Below, piece after piece: positions 7,692 through 16,904 of a stretch of 28,794 bases of DNA. The DNA comes from Crenothrix polyspora (GTDB lineage: Bacteria > Pseudomonadota > Gammaproteobacteria > Methylococcales > Methylomonadaceae): the NCBI GenBank assembly GCA_945903675.1, contig CAMDOP010000005.1:1-28794 (forward strand), given 5' to 3'. Position numbers and translations under genes: made by a program. Within the stretch, counting starts at the first letter, position 1. Each line of letters starts with the position of its first letter. Below the pieces are notes generated by a model that ran no database searches, had not been told where the DNA came from, and was given only the letters and a program-made list of their open reading frames with translations.

Positions 7692-8876
7692 CTATTGATT
7701 TTGTAATAAGCTTATTAATTGTTTTGCGCTATGATCCCAACTAAATTGAGCCAAGACAAAATTACGATTTTGATGTGCGGGTATTTTTTTTTGTAATTGC
7801 CTAATAATTTCGGCGGACATGTGATTTATATTATCGGCGATTGTAACGGCAAGATCTTGCTGATTAACGATGCCTTCCATGGCTGCAGTTGTAGCTACAA
7901 CATATTTTTCCATGGCCATGGCTTCTAAAACTTTATTTTGTATTCCTCTAGCTATTCTTAAAGGTGCCACTACTAACTGGGCATAAGCAAGATAGGGTCT
8001 AATATCATCAACTACTCCAGTTACTATGATTGAATCTTTATCTAAAGCTAACACCTCTTTAGTCGGTTTAGATCCAACAATATAAAATTTTACGGATGGC
8101 AGTTGTTCACTGATTAATGGAAAAATAGCCTTTGCAAACCATACTACAGCATCTACATTCGCCCAATAATCCATAGCACCTGTAAAAATAATAATCTGAT
8201 CATCTTTTGCATAAGGTGTACTAAAACTGGATTCAGGTGAAAAATACTCGCAATCTACGCCATTATTAATATGAGTAACTTTATGGCTAACTTCAGGAGC
8301 CAATTTTTTAAATAACTCGACTTCTTGCTCCGAGACAAAAATACTCGCCCTAGCCTGCTCGGCTATTATTTTTTCATAGCCTAATAAATACTGGGCTTCG
8401 CGTTGATAAATCCAGTGTTTAAGACCTTTACAACGCTGTGCATATTGTCGCCACTTGTCAGAGTCCACATCAACAAAATCAACGACCATATCAACCTCGT
8501 GATCTTTATTAATATACTGAGCCATAGCAGAGGAAAATATCAGCACCTTAGTTATCGAATAAGAGCTTAATGTTTGATTAACCCATGCTTGCATGCGCTT
8601 ATTTTTATAATAAGGTAAGCTAAGTGGCTCGCCAGTCAATAAGCCTTGTACGCTTTTTATTTTAGCTAGCACGGGCTTAAGCTCAATATAACAAGTGCTT
8701 GCACACAGAGCCTTAAGTTTGTCTGTATACTGCCAATCATTAGAGTCATCAATAAAAGTACCTAGATGTACTTTATAATTTAAGCTTAAATACTTTAACA
8801 AATGATAGGAACGTATTTTGTCGCCTTTATTAGGTGGATAAGGAATTCGATGCGCCAGAAACAATAAGTCTTGCAT
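7692..8876 (-). CDS. GT4-like sugar transferase, XrtA-locus (Stp1) type
   Basis: A 394-residue cytoplasmic or membrane-associated glycosyltransferase that adds a sugar during assembly of the lipid-linked repeat unit. The opening LFLAHRIPYPPNKGDKIRSY is the hallmark of the XrtA-associated sugar transferase/PEP-CTERM family (TIGR03087, from memory). The second Rossmann domain has IIFTGAMDYWANVDAVVWF (near residues 228-246), VVDDIRPYLAYAQLVVAPLR and the donor-binding GIQNKVLEAMAMEKYVVAT, where Glu replaces part of the classic EX7E motif. The donor sugar is not predictable. Start ATG 8876 begins exactly at the conserved N-terminus; no strong ribosome site is seen. It lies 19 nt after the FemAB-like gene. 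In related loci the exosortase gene often follows directly; here it does not. Confidence 0.9.
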   Translation of the reverse strand: MQDLLFLAHRIPYPPNKGDKIRSYHLLKYLSLNYKVHLGTFIDDSNDWQYTDKLKALCASTCYIELKPVLAKIKSVQGLLTGEPLSLPYYKNKRMQAWVNQTLSSYSITKVLIFSSAMAQYINKDHEVDMVVDFVDVDSDKWRQYAQRCKGLKHWIYQREAQYLLGYEKIIAEQARASIFVSEQEVELFKKLAPEVSHKVTHINNGVDCEYFSPESSFSTPYAKDDQIIIFTGAMDYWANVDAVVWFAKAIFPLISEQLPSVKFYIVGSKPTKEVLALDKDSIIVTGVVDDIRPYLAYAQLVVAPLRIARGIQNKVLEAMAMEKYVVATTAAMEGIVNQQDLAVTIADNINHMSAEIIRQLQKKIPAHQNRNFVLAQFSWDHSAKQLISLLQNQ

Positions 8877-8895
8877 AATTAATGATAAATTGAGT

Positions 8896-9915
8896 TTAAC
8901 TTAGATCTTTAGATAACCAAGGTCCGACCCATTGACTTACCGCTAAAGGTAAGTGTTTCCAGGCAGCAATAAAGTATTTATATTTAGGATTAAGTGGATT
9001 AATGTCAGGTATGGTTTTTGCTTTCACTAGATAAAATTCATAATAGATAGGCTTAGGGTTAAAACCCCAATTCTTTTTAAAGCTATAAGAACCAGTACCG
9101 ATTTTACTGCGCCCGTAATCAAATACTTTATAGCCTTTTTCTACTGCACGACGCATAACTTCCCAATACATAAAATCATTACCTTTAAGGTTTCTGGCTA
9201 ATTCCGTGCCACCACCATAGTAAGGTAATACTTCATCTTTAAAATAAAAACTCATGACACTAGCCACTAAATATCCATTATGAAGCACAGTGAGTATTTC
9301 ACATTGATCTGCAAAAACATCTTTAAGGATTTGGAAATATTTTTTTGAAAAAACCGGCGTGCCAAGATTTCTAACACTTTCGGAGTAAGCTTGATATAAT
9401 CTATCAACATTTTTATCTATCACGCTATTTAATCCAGTTTCTATAGCTTTTCTGACCATAGCTCTTTGTTTTCTAGGTATCGCTAAAAAGTTTTTTTCAA
9501 CATCAGCATCTAGCTCTTTCCTAAAAGAAACATAAAGTTCTTTGTAAGGTCTTTCAGGTGTTTTTTGAACCTGGTTTCTCATTTCTAAGTAATCTACCTC
9601 TAATTCAGTAGCCAAGCGGCAAGATTCTTTATCTAGAGCATTATAAGATGCGTCATCAGTTACGACTATGCCGCCATAAACACAAGGTGCAATTGAAACT
9701 AAGCTATTGCCGAAAAATACACTCTTAATATGTACCAAAGGCAATATGCCGGTAATGAGACCATTGTGTTCAACATAAATATAATAGGTGTCATGGCCAA
9801 AGGCTTTACTTATAACTTCCTGCCAGCCAGCTTGATGAAAAAATGTCGCTTCATTATGTTCCTTAACAAAGTTATCCCAGCGTGAGTAATCGTCAATAGT
9901 CAGTGTTTTAATCAT
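8896..9915 (-). CDS. FemAB-like acyltransferase, XrtA/PEP-CTERM locus type
   Basis: A 339-residue cytoplasmic protein with two GNAT-like halves, as in the Fem family, which transfer aminoacyl or acyl groups. Recognisable blocks are FFHQAGWQEVI near the N-terminus, LPLVHIKSVFFGNSLVS, and the C-terminal stretch GNDFMYWEVMRRAVEKGY followed by FDYGRSKIGTGSYSFKKNWG, characteristic of the XrtA-locus FemAB family (TIGR03019, from memory). It probably decorates the exopolysaccharide; the substrate is unknown. Start ATG 9915 is preferred because AAGG lies eight bases upstream. The frame stays open upstream to 9945, adding ten residues, but without a ribosome site. With ATG 9915 the start overlaps the end of the deacetylase gene by 8 nt, indicating translational coupling. 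Confidence 0.92.
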   Translation of the reverse strand: MIKTLTIDDYSRWDNFVKEHNEATFFHQAGWQEVISKAFGHDTYYIYVEHNGLITGILPLVHIKSVFFGNSLVSIAPCVYGGIVVTDDASYNALDKESCRLATELEVDYLEMRNQVQKTPERPYKELYVSFRKELDADVEKNFLAIPRKQRAMVRKAIETGLNSVIDKNVDRLYQAYSESVRNLGTPVFSKKYFQILKDVFADQCEILTVLHNGYLVASVMSFYFKDEVLPYYGGGTELARNLKGNDFMYWEVMRRAVEKGYKVFDYGRSKIGTGSYSFKKNWGFNPKPIYYEFYLVKAKTIPDINPLNPKYKYFIAAWKHLPLAVSQWVGPWLSKDLS

Positions 9916-10768
9916 GGTTTTGACCTTGGTTAATAAGAAATACATTTTCCATCGTATCCCATTTAAAATCAGTTAAGAGCTGGTTGATTCTAGATTCCAT
10001 TTTCTCTAAGTTTAAATAATGTCGGGTACGTGTTTTTAAACTTAAGCCTATTTGCCTAGGTTGCTTAGGATCTATTTCCCAAGGATGGAAATAGAAAATA
10101 ACCGATTGTTGTTCTTGATTGTTAACATGCTTCAATGCCCATTTTGAAAAAGAATAGGGATAAAACCTAAAGAACCCCCCTCCTCCGCATGGCCAATTTT
10201 TATTGCCAAAGCGTACTGTAGTAATTGGGATTTCTTTAAAATCCTTATGCGATATCGGTTCAAACATAAATCTAGGCGCATCAGGCATACCGTATAAGTC
10301 ATGTTTAACGGGATAAATACTAGAGCTGTAGTTAAAACCAAGTTCTTGCAGCACATTCAAGGCCCACAGATTACTCGCCCCAATTGAGTAACTAGCCGCT
10401 CGATAACCTTTAATTTTTTTTCCACTTAATTGTTCTAGGATATTTTTAGCTTTATAAACATCCGATCTGAATTGATCTGGTGTCTGTTTAGTTACTCTAA
10501 TATGTTCATAGCCATGACAGGCTAATTCATGTCCATCTGATACGATACGATTAACAATTCCGGGATAGCGCTCAGCAATCCAACCTAAGGTAAAAAAAGT
10601 AGCTTTTACTTGTTTCTCATCTAATAGATCTAGTATTTTATGAGTGTTATATTCAACTCTATGGGGGATACTATCCCATTGATCTTTAGTTATGTAAGGT
10701 TCAAAGGCAGATACTTGAAAGTAATCTTCTACATCAATACTCAAGGCATTTATTTGGGATGTCTTCAT
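9908..10768 (-). CDS. Polysaccharide deacetylase (NodB fold), XrtA-locus type
   Basis: A 286-residue carbohydrate esterase family 4 protein that should remove N-acetyl groups from the polymer or its precursor. The NodB motifs are visible: ALSIDVEDYFQ (8-18) supplies the catalytic and metal-binding Asp residues, and CHGYEHI (84-90) the metal-binding HxxxH (His85, His89). RAASYSIG and the later FYFHPWEID follow. The ending with HPWEIDPKQPR is typical of the XrtA-associated subfamily with its C-terminal DUF3473-like region (TIGR03006, from memory), as is CGGGGFFRFYPYS. There is no signal peptide, so action is likely cytoplasmic or through an unusual route. ATG 10768 is used although no strong ribosome site is seen. 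It starts 36 nt after the ATPase stop. Confidence 0.94.
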   Translation of the reverse strand: MKTSQINALSIDVEDYFQVSAFEPYITKDQWDSIPHRVEYNTHKILDLLDEKQVKATFFTLGWIAERYPGIVNRIVSDGHELACHGYEHIRVTKQTPDQFRSDVYKAKNILEQLSGKKIKGYRAASYSIGASNLWALNVLQELGFNYSSSIYPVKHDLYGMPDAPRFMFEPISHKDFKEIPITTVRFGNKNWPCGGGGFFRFYPYSFSKWALKHVNNQEQQSVIFYFHPWEIDPKQPRQIGLSLKTRTRHYLNLEKMESRINQLLTDFKWDTMENVFLINQGQNHD

Positions 10769-10804
10769 AATTAGTAACTAATTTAAGTAAATTATTGTTT
10801 TTGT

Positions 10805-11809
10805 TTATAGAGATTCTTCATAAACAGCATCCATGTCCAATTGTAATAAAATGGCTTTGCGTAATAATGCACGTTCCTTGGTAAAGTTTTTCTGCAGGTC
10901 AATAATGGCCTTTTCTAGGTTTAGAATGCGCTCTTCAACGGACTTAGTAATAAGGCCTGTTTTTGATGATACATCATTGTAATCATGAGTAGATAATGAA
11001 GCCTCATCTTCTATATCAGCGATGACTTTATTAATAGCGGCTACATCGATCACTTTTAATTCTTCAAGATATCCAAATAATAAAACTCTATCACATAAGG
11101 TATTAATGCATCTTGGTATGCCTTGAGTGTATGAGCAAATGGTATTAAAGGCATCATCTTCAAACTCAGGCTTTTTTTGCCAACCTGCCTTTTCTAAACG
11201 AAATAAAATGTAATTTTTTGTTTCTTCAATATTTAATGGTTTTAATTGATAGCTAGCTACGATACGTTGTTTTAATTGCTCCATTTCGGGCAATAATAAC
11301 GCATCACTTAATTGTAATTGACCTATTAAAAATGTCTGAAAAAGAGATTTACCTGACAATTCGAAATTGGATAACATACGCAACTCTTCCAAAGCATCTT
11401 TTGGAAGATTTTGCGCTTCATCAACGATCATCAATACCCTTTTTCCTTCCATCGCTTGCTGTATGAAAAAACACTCTATGCGTGTTAAAAGCGTGGACTT
11501 ATCTTCACCTTCATATGAAAGACCAAAGGTAGCAGATATTATTTTTAATAAATCGTCTGCACCAACTTGAGATGACACCATAATGCCGATAGTTATGTTT
11601 TCGTTATTTAAACTAGATACAAGTTGTTTAACTAACATGGTTTTACCCGTTCCAGGCTTGCCAGTAACCACCACAAAACCATCACCTTGAGTTAATCCAT
11701 AATGCATATAAGCTAAAGCTCGCTTATGTACGGCACTATTAAAAAAAAAGTCGCTGTCAGCAGTCAACTGAAATGGTTTTTTATTTAAATTATAGAATCC
11801 ATCATACAT
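10805..11809 (-). CDS. XrtA-associated ATPase (ExeA/GspA-like AAA protein)
   Basis: A 334-residue AAA+ ATPase. The N-terminal MYDGFYNLNKKPFQLTAD is shared with ExeA/GspA-type ATPases and with the XrtA-locus family (TIGR03015, from memory). Walker A is GKPGTGKT (50-57), Walker B LMIVDEAQ (126-133), followed by sensor-like ELRMLSNFE and the arginine-containing GIPRCINTLCDR. The last 65 residues include a coiled-coil-like stretch (VEERILNLEKAIIDLQKNF) absent from short family members. ExeA works with ExeB to place the secretin multimer in type II secretion. By analogy this one may help assemble the outer-membrane exit, but no mechanism is established. The start lies 2 nt after the beta-barrel stop, so the genes are coupled. 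Confidence 0.92.
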   Translation of the reverse strand: MYDGFYNLNKKPFQLTADSDFFFNSAVHKRALAYMHYGLTQGDGFVVVTGKPGTGKTMLVKQLVSSLNNENITIGIMVSSQVGADDLLKIISATFGLSYEGEDKSTLLTRIECFFIQQAMEGKRVLMIVDEAQNLPKDALEELRMLSNFELSGKSLFQTFLIGQLQLSDALLLPEMEQLKQRIVASYQLKPLNIEETKNYILFRLEKAGWQKKPEFEDDAFNTICSYTQGIPRCINTLCDRVLLFGYLEELKVIDVAAINKVIADIEDEASLSTHDYNDVSSKTGLITKSVEERILNLEKAIIDLQKNFTKERALLRKAILLQLDMDAVYEESL

Positions 11810-11811
11810 AA

Positions 11812-13500
11812 TTAAAATCTCATAGAAAGTGTAGCGGTTACCCTATTCTCTTGATAACCATTGACTGGATTCAGTTCATTAACATTAAGATTACTGCTAG
11901 AAGACTGGCTCATGTGCTGAAATTCAAGTATACCATTGAGATTGGGTGTAATGGCTTGGTTTAGTCCAATTAAAGCTCTGTAATATTGACTATGTGCTGA
12001 GCCTTGATTAGTAATAGTTTGCCATGTGGGTCTAAGATATAAATTTGTTTTACTAGCAAACGGCCAGCTCCAGTTGCCACTTACCCCTATAACATTTTGA
12101 TTATTTCCACTGCTATTTAAGTAAGTATAGTCTTGATCATAAGCACTCAATGATACTGTGCTTTTACCTGGATTAAAAGATACCGATAAATTCCATGATG
12201 TTGAGACAATGACATTATTTGTTAATATAGGATTATTAATAATATACTGATTAGGACCTAAATTAGTGACAGGATTAATTAATAACTGATTTTGAGCTAA
12301 TATCTGTTGTGCTGTTGTAGTTGTGTTGATATGCGTTAGACTCCATGTAGATTTAGGCGCTTGATAATACAATGCCGTTTGCCAGTTTTGTCCAGAATTT
12401 CCATTGCCTCCTATACCAGAAGTAGTCATAGCATTCATTCCGGTATTAGTTGCTGCTGTAGATGTTGTATTGGCGGATTGTCCAAAACTTGTTCCTATCG
12501 CATTGTTACTGTAGGTGGTTGTCCATGTTAGTCTAGCCATAGGTGAAATATACACAGTAACATAACTGTTGTTTCCGGCTCCCACAGTGAGGCTGAACCG
12601 TTGACTTGGCTGCCATTGTCCACCTGCGGTGTAATAAGCGCCGTTATTAGAGGAACTCGTTGATGAGGGATAACTTGTATTGCTATAACCACCCTGGGTA
12701 AAGACATTTAAATAAGCATTAATAGGTACACTCACTCTGGCACTAGAATTTTTAAAACTAACATTTTGGCCAGTTTCGACATAACTTTCATTATTATTAA
12801 CCGCTATATTCCATCTAACACGCTGAAAATATGAGCCGCTGTTTAGTGCCATTGTTTCTATCAAATTAAAGGTATTAGAAATAGGTGTTAATGTACTATT
12901 TGACGATGAACTTGCATTAGAACTGGTAGCGATAGTGTTGGCATTAATCTGAAAAGAACCATTAGCATAATTTGAAATATGAGGTGTCCATCTAGGTGCA
13001 ATGCCAAAGCTATAAATGTTACTGCTATTACTAGAACTATTTATATTGCTTGAACCTATCTGGTTATTATTAATGTTTTGCTGGCTAATTGATGTTGTTG
13101 AATTCAGAAACAACGTGTTAGGAATAAAAGTACTATAAGAGCTAGACTGTAATTGATTGTAAATATTAAGACTGTTGTTGCCACCCGCGTTATATAAATT
13201 CTGCATTCTATAATTAAGATTCATAGTCGAGTATGGTGATTGTCCAGTAACTGTAATGCCAGGGTTAATTGCTTCAACAAAAGCTCCCTGCTGACTACCT
13301 GAAGGCGCTAATGTAATATTATCTGAGTAAATTTCTTGTGCCTGAAGAGTTTTATTAAGGGTCCAACTTATGGCATGAACTTGTTGACTAAAAATTATTA
13401 TGTATATATTAGTTAAAGTAAAAAATAACCTAAATACCAGTGTAATTGACATCAAGTTATAATAATATTGGCGTAGAGGTATTTTTAAATTTAAGCTCAT
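11812..13500 (-). CDS. XrtA/PEP-CTERM system outer-membrane beta-barrel protein
   Basis: A 562-residue exported protein. A signal peptide is visible: hydrophobic stretch about residues 16-40 and cleavage likely after VHA (43). Met17 (13452) would give a tidier signal peptide, and neither start has a clear ribosome site. The mature part is extremely rich in Ser, Asn and Thr with many alternating hydrophobic/polar strands. It ends in ENRVTATLSMRF, a classical C-terminal Phe beta-signal for BAM insertion. Size, N-terminus (SWTLNKTLQAQEIYSDNITL) and position match the family TIGR03016 (from memory). It is likely the outer-membrane partner of the polysaccharide exit. The low-complexity runs (for example SNSSNIYS and TSSNASSSSNS) are unusual and suggest fast evolution. 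Confidence 0.88.
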   Translation of the reverse strand: MSLNLKIPLRQYYYNLMSITLVFRLFFTLTNIYIIIFSQQVHAISWTLNKTLQAQEIYSDNITLAPSGSQQGAFVEAINPGITVTGQSPYSTMNLNYRMQNLYNAGGNNSLNIYNQLQSSSYSTFIPNTLFLNSTTSISQQNINNNQIGSSNINSSSNSSNIYSFGIAPRWTPHISNYANGSFQINANTIATSSNASSSSNSTLTPISNTFNLIETMALNSGSYFQRVRWNIAVNNNESYVETGQNVSFKNSSARVSVPINAYLNVFTQGGYSNTSYPSSTSSSNNGAYYTAGGQWQPSQRFSLTVGAGNNSYVTVYISPMARLTWTTTYSNNAIGTSFGQSANTTSTAATNTGMNAMTTSGIGGNGNSGQNWQTALYYQAPKSTWSLTHINTTTTAQQILAQNQLLINPVTNLGPNQYIINNPILTNNVIVSTSWNLSVSFNPGKSTVSLSAYDQDYTYLNSSGNNQNVIGVSGNWSWPFASKTNLYLRPTWQTITNQGSAHSQYYRALIGLNQAITPNLNGILEFQHMSQSSSSNLNVNELNPVNGYQENRVTATLSMRF

Positions 13501-13567
13501 AATTGTCTGTAGTAAATTCTTGTTTAAACTTGCATCGCAAGAAATATCAATGCCTCATACTATAAAT

Positions 13568-14473
13568 TCAATGCGCATATTGCCCATAACCATAACCATA
13601 ACCATAGTAATTAATATCCATATTTCTCTTGGTTTTGTTAAATAGAGCTAAGACCACATCACAAGCTGCTAGCTTTTCTACAGACTCCATAACTACATTT
13701 TGTAAGGTTTGTTCAGCTTCAATAACTAGAATGACCTGACCTACTAATCTAGCTAATACTTCGCCTTGAGTTGCTGCTAATAATGGAGGCGAATCAAAGA
13801 TCACAATTCTATCAGGATAACGATTACTTAATTCTTCAACAAACAAAGCCATTTTGTTACTGGATAATAATTCGGTTGAATATTTATGTAGTTTACCAGC
13901 AGGAATTATGCCTAAACCTGGGATACTGGTTCTAACAATAATGTCAGAAAAACTAACATCTGCTCCATCAAGATATTCTATTAGACCAGGTGAGTCATTA
14001 ATTCCTAGAACTTTCGAAACAGAGGGTCTAGCGACATCGGCGTCAATTAGTAATACTTTTTTGTCACGTTCATTGGCTATACTTAAGGCTAAATTAATTG
14101 CTGTGAAAGTTTTTCCTTCACCAGGCAAGCTACTTGTTACTAAAATAAGATTAGCTCTAGTAATACCTTCACTTCCTTTTCCGAATGCATTATTAACTAT
14201 AGGGTGCTTAATATTTCTGTACTCTTCTATGGCTTCTGAGTTTGAACTACCAGGTGCTGCAAAACCTAAATCAGATAAATGTTTCCAATCAATATTTAAA
14301 ATTAATTTTTCATCATTAATTTCATTGGAAATTTCCTTTATTTCATTAGTTGTTGCAACAACGGTGAGTGGTATCGTATCGTCAAATGAACCTTTTAGAT
14401 TACTACCCATGTTCGCGTTTAATACAGCATCTTCATTTTTTAATTTGTTTAATGCTTTTTCAATAATGCTCAT
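13568..14473 (-). CDS. Bacterial tyrosine kinase (CpsD/CapB type), XrtA locus
   Basis: A 301-residue cytoplasmic BY-kinase that partners the chain-length protein and controls polymer length through autophosphorylation. Walker A is LPGEGKT (116-122), the Walker A' LLIDADVARPS (141-151) and Walker B IVIFDSPP (223-230). The C-terminus is a Tyr cluster, NYYGYGYGYGQYAH, the expected autophosphorylation tail. It is encoded by four 6-bp units (13584-13607). The first 100 residues include SIIEKALNKLKNE, typical of the XrtA-associated kinases (TIGR03018, from memory). Start ATG 14473 has GAGGT close upstream. It lies 29 nt after the chain-length gene, the usual split kinase/co-polymerase pair. Confidence 0.94.
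   Translation of the reverse strand: MSIIEKALNKLKNEDAVLNANMGSNLKGSFDDTIPLTVVATTNEIKEISNEINDEKLILNIDWKHLSDLGFAAPGSSNSEAIEEYRNIKHPIVNNAFGKGSEGITRANLILVTSSLPGEGKTFTAINLALSIANERDKKVLLIDADVARPSVSKVLGINDSPGLIEYLDGADVSFSDIIVRTSIPGLGIIPAGKLHKYSTELLSSNKMALFVEELSNRYPDRIVIFDSPPLLAATQGEVLARLVGQVILVIEAEQTLQNVVMESVEKLAACDVVLALFNKTKRNMDINYYGYGYGYGQYAH
13584..13607 (-). repeat. Short 6-bp tandem repeat in the kinase Tyr tail
   Basis: Four consecutive units of CCATAA (plus strand; the last ends in G) encode the Tyr-Gly repeats at the C-terminus of the tyrosine kinase. Copy-number change would alter the count of Tyr residues by one per unit without shifting frame. Confidence 0.75.
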
Positions 14474-14502
14474 ATTTACCTCATTTAAAAATGATAATGT
14501 CT

Positions 14503-16071
14503 CTAACTAAAAATAGACAGGCCAAGAAGATTTATCTTTATGATATCAACCGTCATAAAACCAAGATAAACGACTAATAGACTAACGACACCTATTCCAT
14601 ACTTAAACATTTCATTTCTATATTTAATAAGTTCTTCAGGCCTATATTTCATCGATATACTTCCTAAAATAGGTAAACCCGTAAGTTTTCTAAGTTGCGA
14701 TATAGACATGAAAGTGGGCCTTATTAAATACAATAATAAGGCTAAAGAAGAACTGATAATAATACTTATGGCTAATACACCTGAATATAATAATTTTCGC
14801 TTAGGTGATGATGCCTGTAACGGTGTATTGGGGGCATCTGCTATCTTAAATTTTAATGCTTCCGCTTGATTATCTACTTTTTCTGACATAACAGCGGTCT
14901 CTCGACTAGAAAGTAATCGGTCATAATTATTTTTGATTTGAGCATAATCACGATTTAAATTTTCTATTTCTGTTTCAATTGAAAGTCTTGAGTTTAATTC
15001 ATCTTGCTCTTTTAATAACCGTTGCTGAAAAATATCAATTCGAGAGTTAATCGAAGCAATATTTGCATCACTTTCATTAATAGCAACCTTTATACTTTGA
15101 ACATAAGGATTAGTAAGTACAGCATTATCTAGTCCGCCAGCATCGACAACTTTTGCTTGCTTTACTGCATTACGAATCTGTAGCTCATTAATAGTTTTGT
15201 TAATATGAGACACTTCTGGATGATTATCTGTAAACTTAATTAATAGTTCATTTTTTCGTTGTTTAAGCCCAGAAATTTGAGCATCATCTCCTACAGAAGC
15301 AACTTCAGTTGAGCTTTTCCATTCATCATTATCTTCATCCGAAGTTAAAGCTTCCTCTAATTGTTCGGTTAACTTTTGTTTTCTAGAATTAGCTTCATTT
15401 AAGCCCAATTTAGCATCTTCTAATTCTTTACTCATAGCTTGTATTTTGCCTATTTGGTCACCACCTTGACCTGGCAATAAACCTAAATTTGCACGTTTAA
15501 AGTTTTCTCGGGCTTTTTCACCATTTCTCAATCGCATCTCATATTCTTGTATTTGCTCATCAATAAATCGTTGAGCACTATCAGAATTTCCATGCGTAGA
15601 AAGCTGAGTTTGTTCTGAGAATACAGTTAAGACAGCTTGTACAACATTCTTAGCCATATCAGGACTATTCGCTTCATATTGTATGGTAAACATGTCTTCT
15701 GTTCCTCCCGTGATATGTATATTTTTCTTTAACTCATCAATGAGCATCTCTTGTTCGGTTGGTGTCCTTACCGCTTTATCTAAATCTGATAGTTTGGTAA
15801 TCTGCTCTAAATTACCTTTGGTAAACATTAATTGCTGCATAACTCGTAACAACCCCCTAACATCAGATTCAATAGCCATACCTGATAATAATGGTTGCAG
15901 CATAGTTCTTGTTTCAACATGTACCTTAGCAACGGAGGTATATTTATCAGGCATCATCAAAACATATGTCCACCCAGAAACCGCTAGTACCCAGGCGATA
16001 ATTAATGCAGTCCATTTGTATTTTAAGGCACCTTTGAGATAATAAAGAATTTCAAATAATTGCTCTTGCAT
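14503..16071 (-). CDS. Polysaccharide chain-length determinant (Wzz/GNVR), XrtA locus
   Basis: A 522-residue inner-membrane co-polymerase. A first membrane helix is at about 16-36 (WTALIIAWVLAVSGWTYVLM), followed by the Wzz domain (DKYTSVAKVHVETRTMLQPLL). A long periplasmic coiled coil (about 140-400) ends in a GNVR-type block, YDRLLSSRETAVMSEKVDNQ. Two C-terminal helices lie near 428-450 and 490-512. It sets polymer length together with the separate tyrosine kinase encoded next, and matches TIGR03007 (from memory). The start fits the conserved N-terminus but has only a weak ribosome site. It lies 39 nt after the Wza-type gene. Confidence 0.94.
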   Translation of the reverse strand: MQEQLFEILYYLKGALKYKWTALIIAWVLAVSGWTYVLMMPDKYTSVAKVHVETRTMLQPLLSGMAIESDVRGLLRVMQQLMFTKGNLEQITKLSDLDKAVRTPTEQEMLIDELKKNIHITGGTEDMFTIQYEANSPDMAKNVVQAVLTVFSEQTQLSTHGNSDSAQRFIDEQIQEYEMRLRNGEKARENFKRANLGLLPGQGGDQIGKIQAMSKELEDAKLGLNEANSRKQKLTEQLEEALTSDEDNDEWKSSTEVASVGDDAQISGLKQRKNELLIKFTDNHPEVSHINKTINELQIRNAVKQAKVVDAGGLDNAVLTNPYVQSIKVAINESDANIASINSRIDIFQQRLLKEQDELNSRLSIETEIENLNRDYAQIKNNYDRLLSSRETAVMSEKVDNQAEALKFKIADAPNTPLQASSPKRKLLYSGVLAISIIISSSLALLLYLIRPTFMSISQLRKLTGLPILGSISMKYRPEELIKYRNEMFKYGIGVVSLLVVYLGFMTVDIIKINLLGLSIFS

Positions 16072-16110
16072 AGTAGTTATAAAACCTGCTCTTAACGAAG
16101 TAGTTAATGT

Positions 16111-16764
16111 TCAAAAAAATGCTTGAGGTATGATTAATATATCACCGGGGAGTATTTTTACATTTGCTGACAAATCTGCATTATCGACTAAATCGTCGAT
16201 TCTAATGCCAAAATGTTGTGGCTCGCCATCAATATTTCGAATAATACTAGCGCCGTTACCATCAGCAAACTGCCCTAATCCGCCTATTTGTATTATTAAA
16301 TCGAGTAAAGTCATATCTTTTTTATAAGGGAATGCTTTTGCAGAATAATGTGCTGATACCCCCGCGCCTGAATTACCTCCACTTAATTGACCAATAACTC
16401 TAACTTGCTGGCTATAAACACCTTGTCCTCCTGATACCATAATAACAACCTGAGGATCTCTTACATATTTTGACAAAGCCTTTTCCATGACTCTGGCTAA
16501 TTGAGATGGCGTTTTTCCGCTTGCCAAAAGATCCTCTGCCAAAGGAATAGTGATTTTACCATCGGGTCTAACATGTGCGGTTGTCGATATATCAGGGTTT
16601 CCCCACACAAAAATACTTACACTATCACCTGGACCTATAATATAAGTATAATCTGAAGAAATAATTGAATCATCTTCTTGTGTTAATTGTGGATAACCAC
16701 AGCTAGAAATTATTGCAACAACTAATAAAAGAATAACTTTTTTAATGACCTTTACAGTCCTCAT
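16111..16764 (-). CDS. Wza-type polysaccharide export lipoprotein, XrtA locus
   Basis: A 217-residue lipoprotein of the outer-membrane polysaccharide export family. The signal peptide ends in the lipobox IISSC with Cys22. Next come the Poly_export core (YIIGPGDSVSIFVWGNPDIS, then VRPDGKITIPLAEDLLASG, about 42-85) and an SLBB-like segment (VRVIGQLSG...PYKKDMTLLDLI, about 120-160). It is shorter than E. coli Wza (about 380 residues) because it lacks the extra SLBB repeat and the membrane-spanning C-terminal helix. That is usual for the XrtA-locus form (TIGR03027, from memory), which probably relies on the beta-barrel protein for the exit. A strong GGAGG lies four bases before ATG 16764. Confidence 0.94.
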   Translation of the reverse strand: MRTVKVIKKVILLLVVAIISSCGYPQLTQEDDSIISSDYTYIIGPGDSVSIFVWGNPDISTTAHVRPDGKITIPLAEDLLASGKTPSQLARVMEKALSKYVRDPQVVIMVSGGQGVYSQQVRVIGQLSGGNSGAGVSAHYSAKAFPYKKDMTLLDLIIQIGGLGQFADGNGASIIRNIDGEPQHFGIRIDDLVDNADLSANVKILPGDILIIPQAFF

Positions 16765-16904
16765 ACAACCTCCATTGGGTGAAAATTATTTAATCTTTAG
16801 AATAACGACACTGTTTAGCGATATCCGCTATAAATCATTTGAAAATAAGTCTTTATGGTTTATTTAAATCCATTATTTATCTAACAAAAAAGTTATGTTG
16901 CAGA

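Noticed and set aside
12400..13250. Repetitive Asn/Ser coding stretches as a possible repeat array
   Set aside because: The repetition is of amino-acid composition, not of fixed-length DNA units with spacers; there is no CRISPR-like periodicity.
13854..14510. 218-residue open frame on the plus strand
   Set aside because: It is antisense to the tyrosine-kinase gene, whose conserved Walker motifs are on the minus strand; codon mirror effects explain the open frame.
15683..16042. 119-residue open frame on the plus strand
   Set aside because: It is antisense to the chain-length gene, which has clear membrane helices and domains on the other strand.
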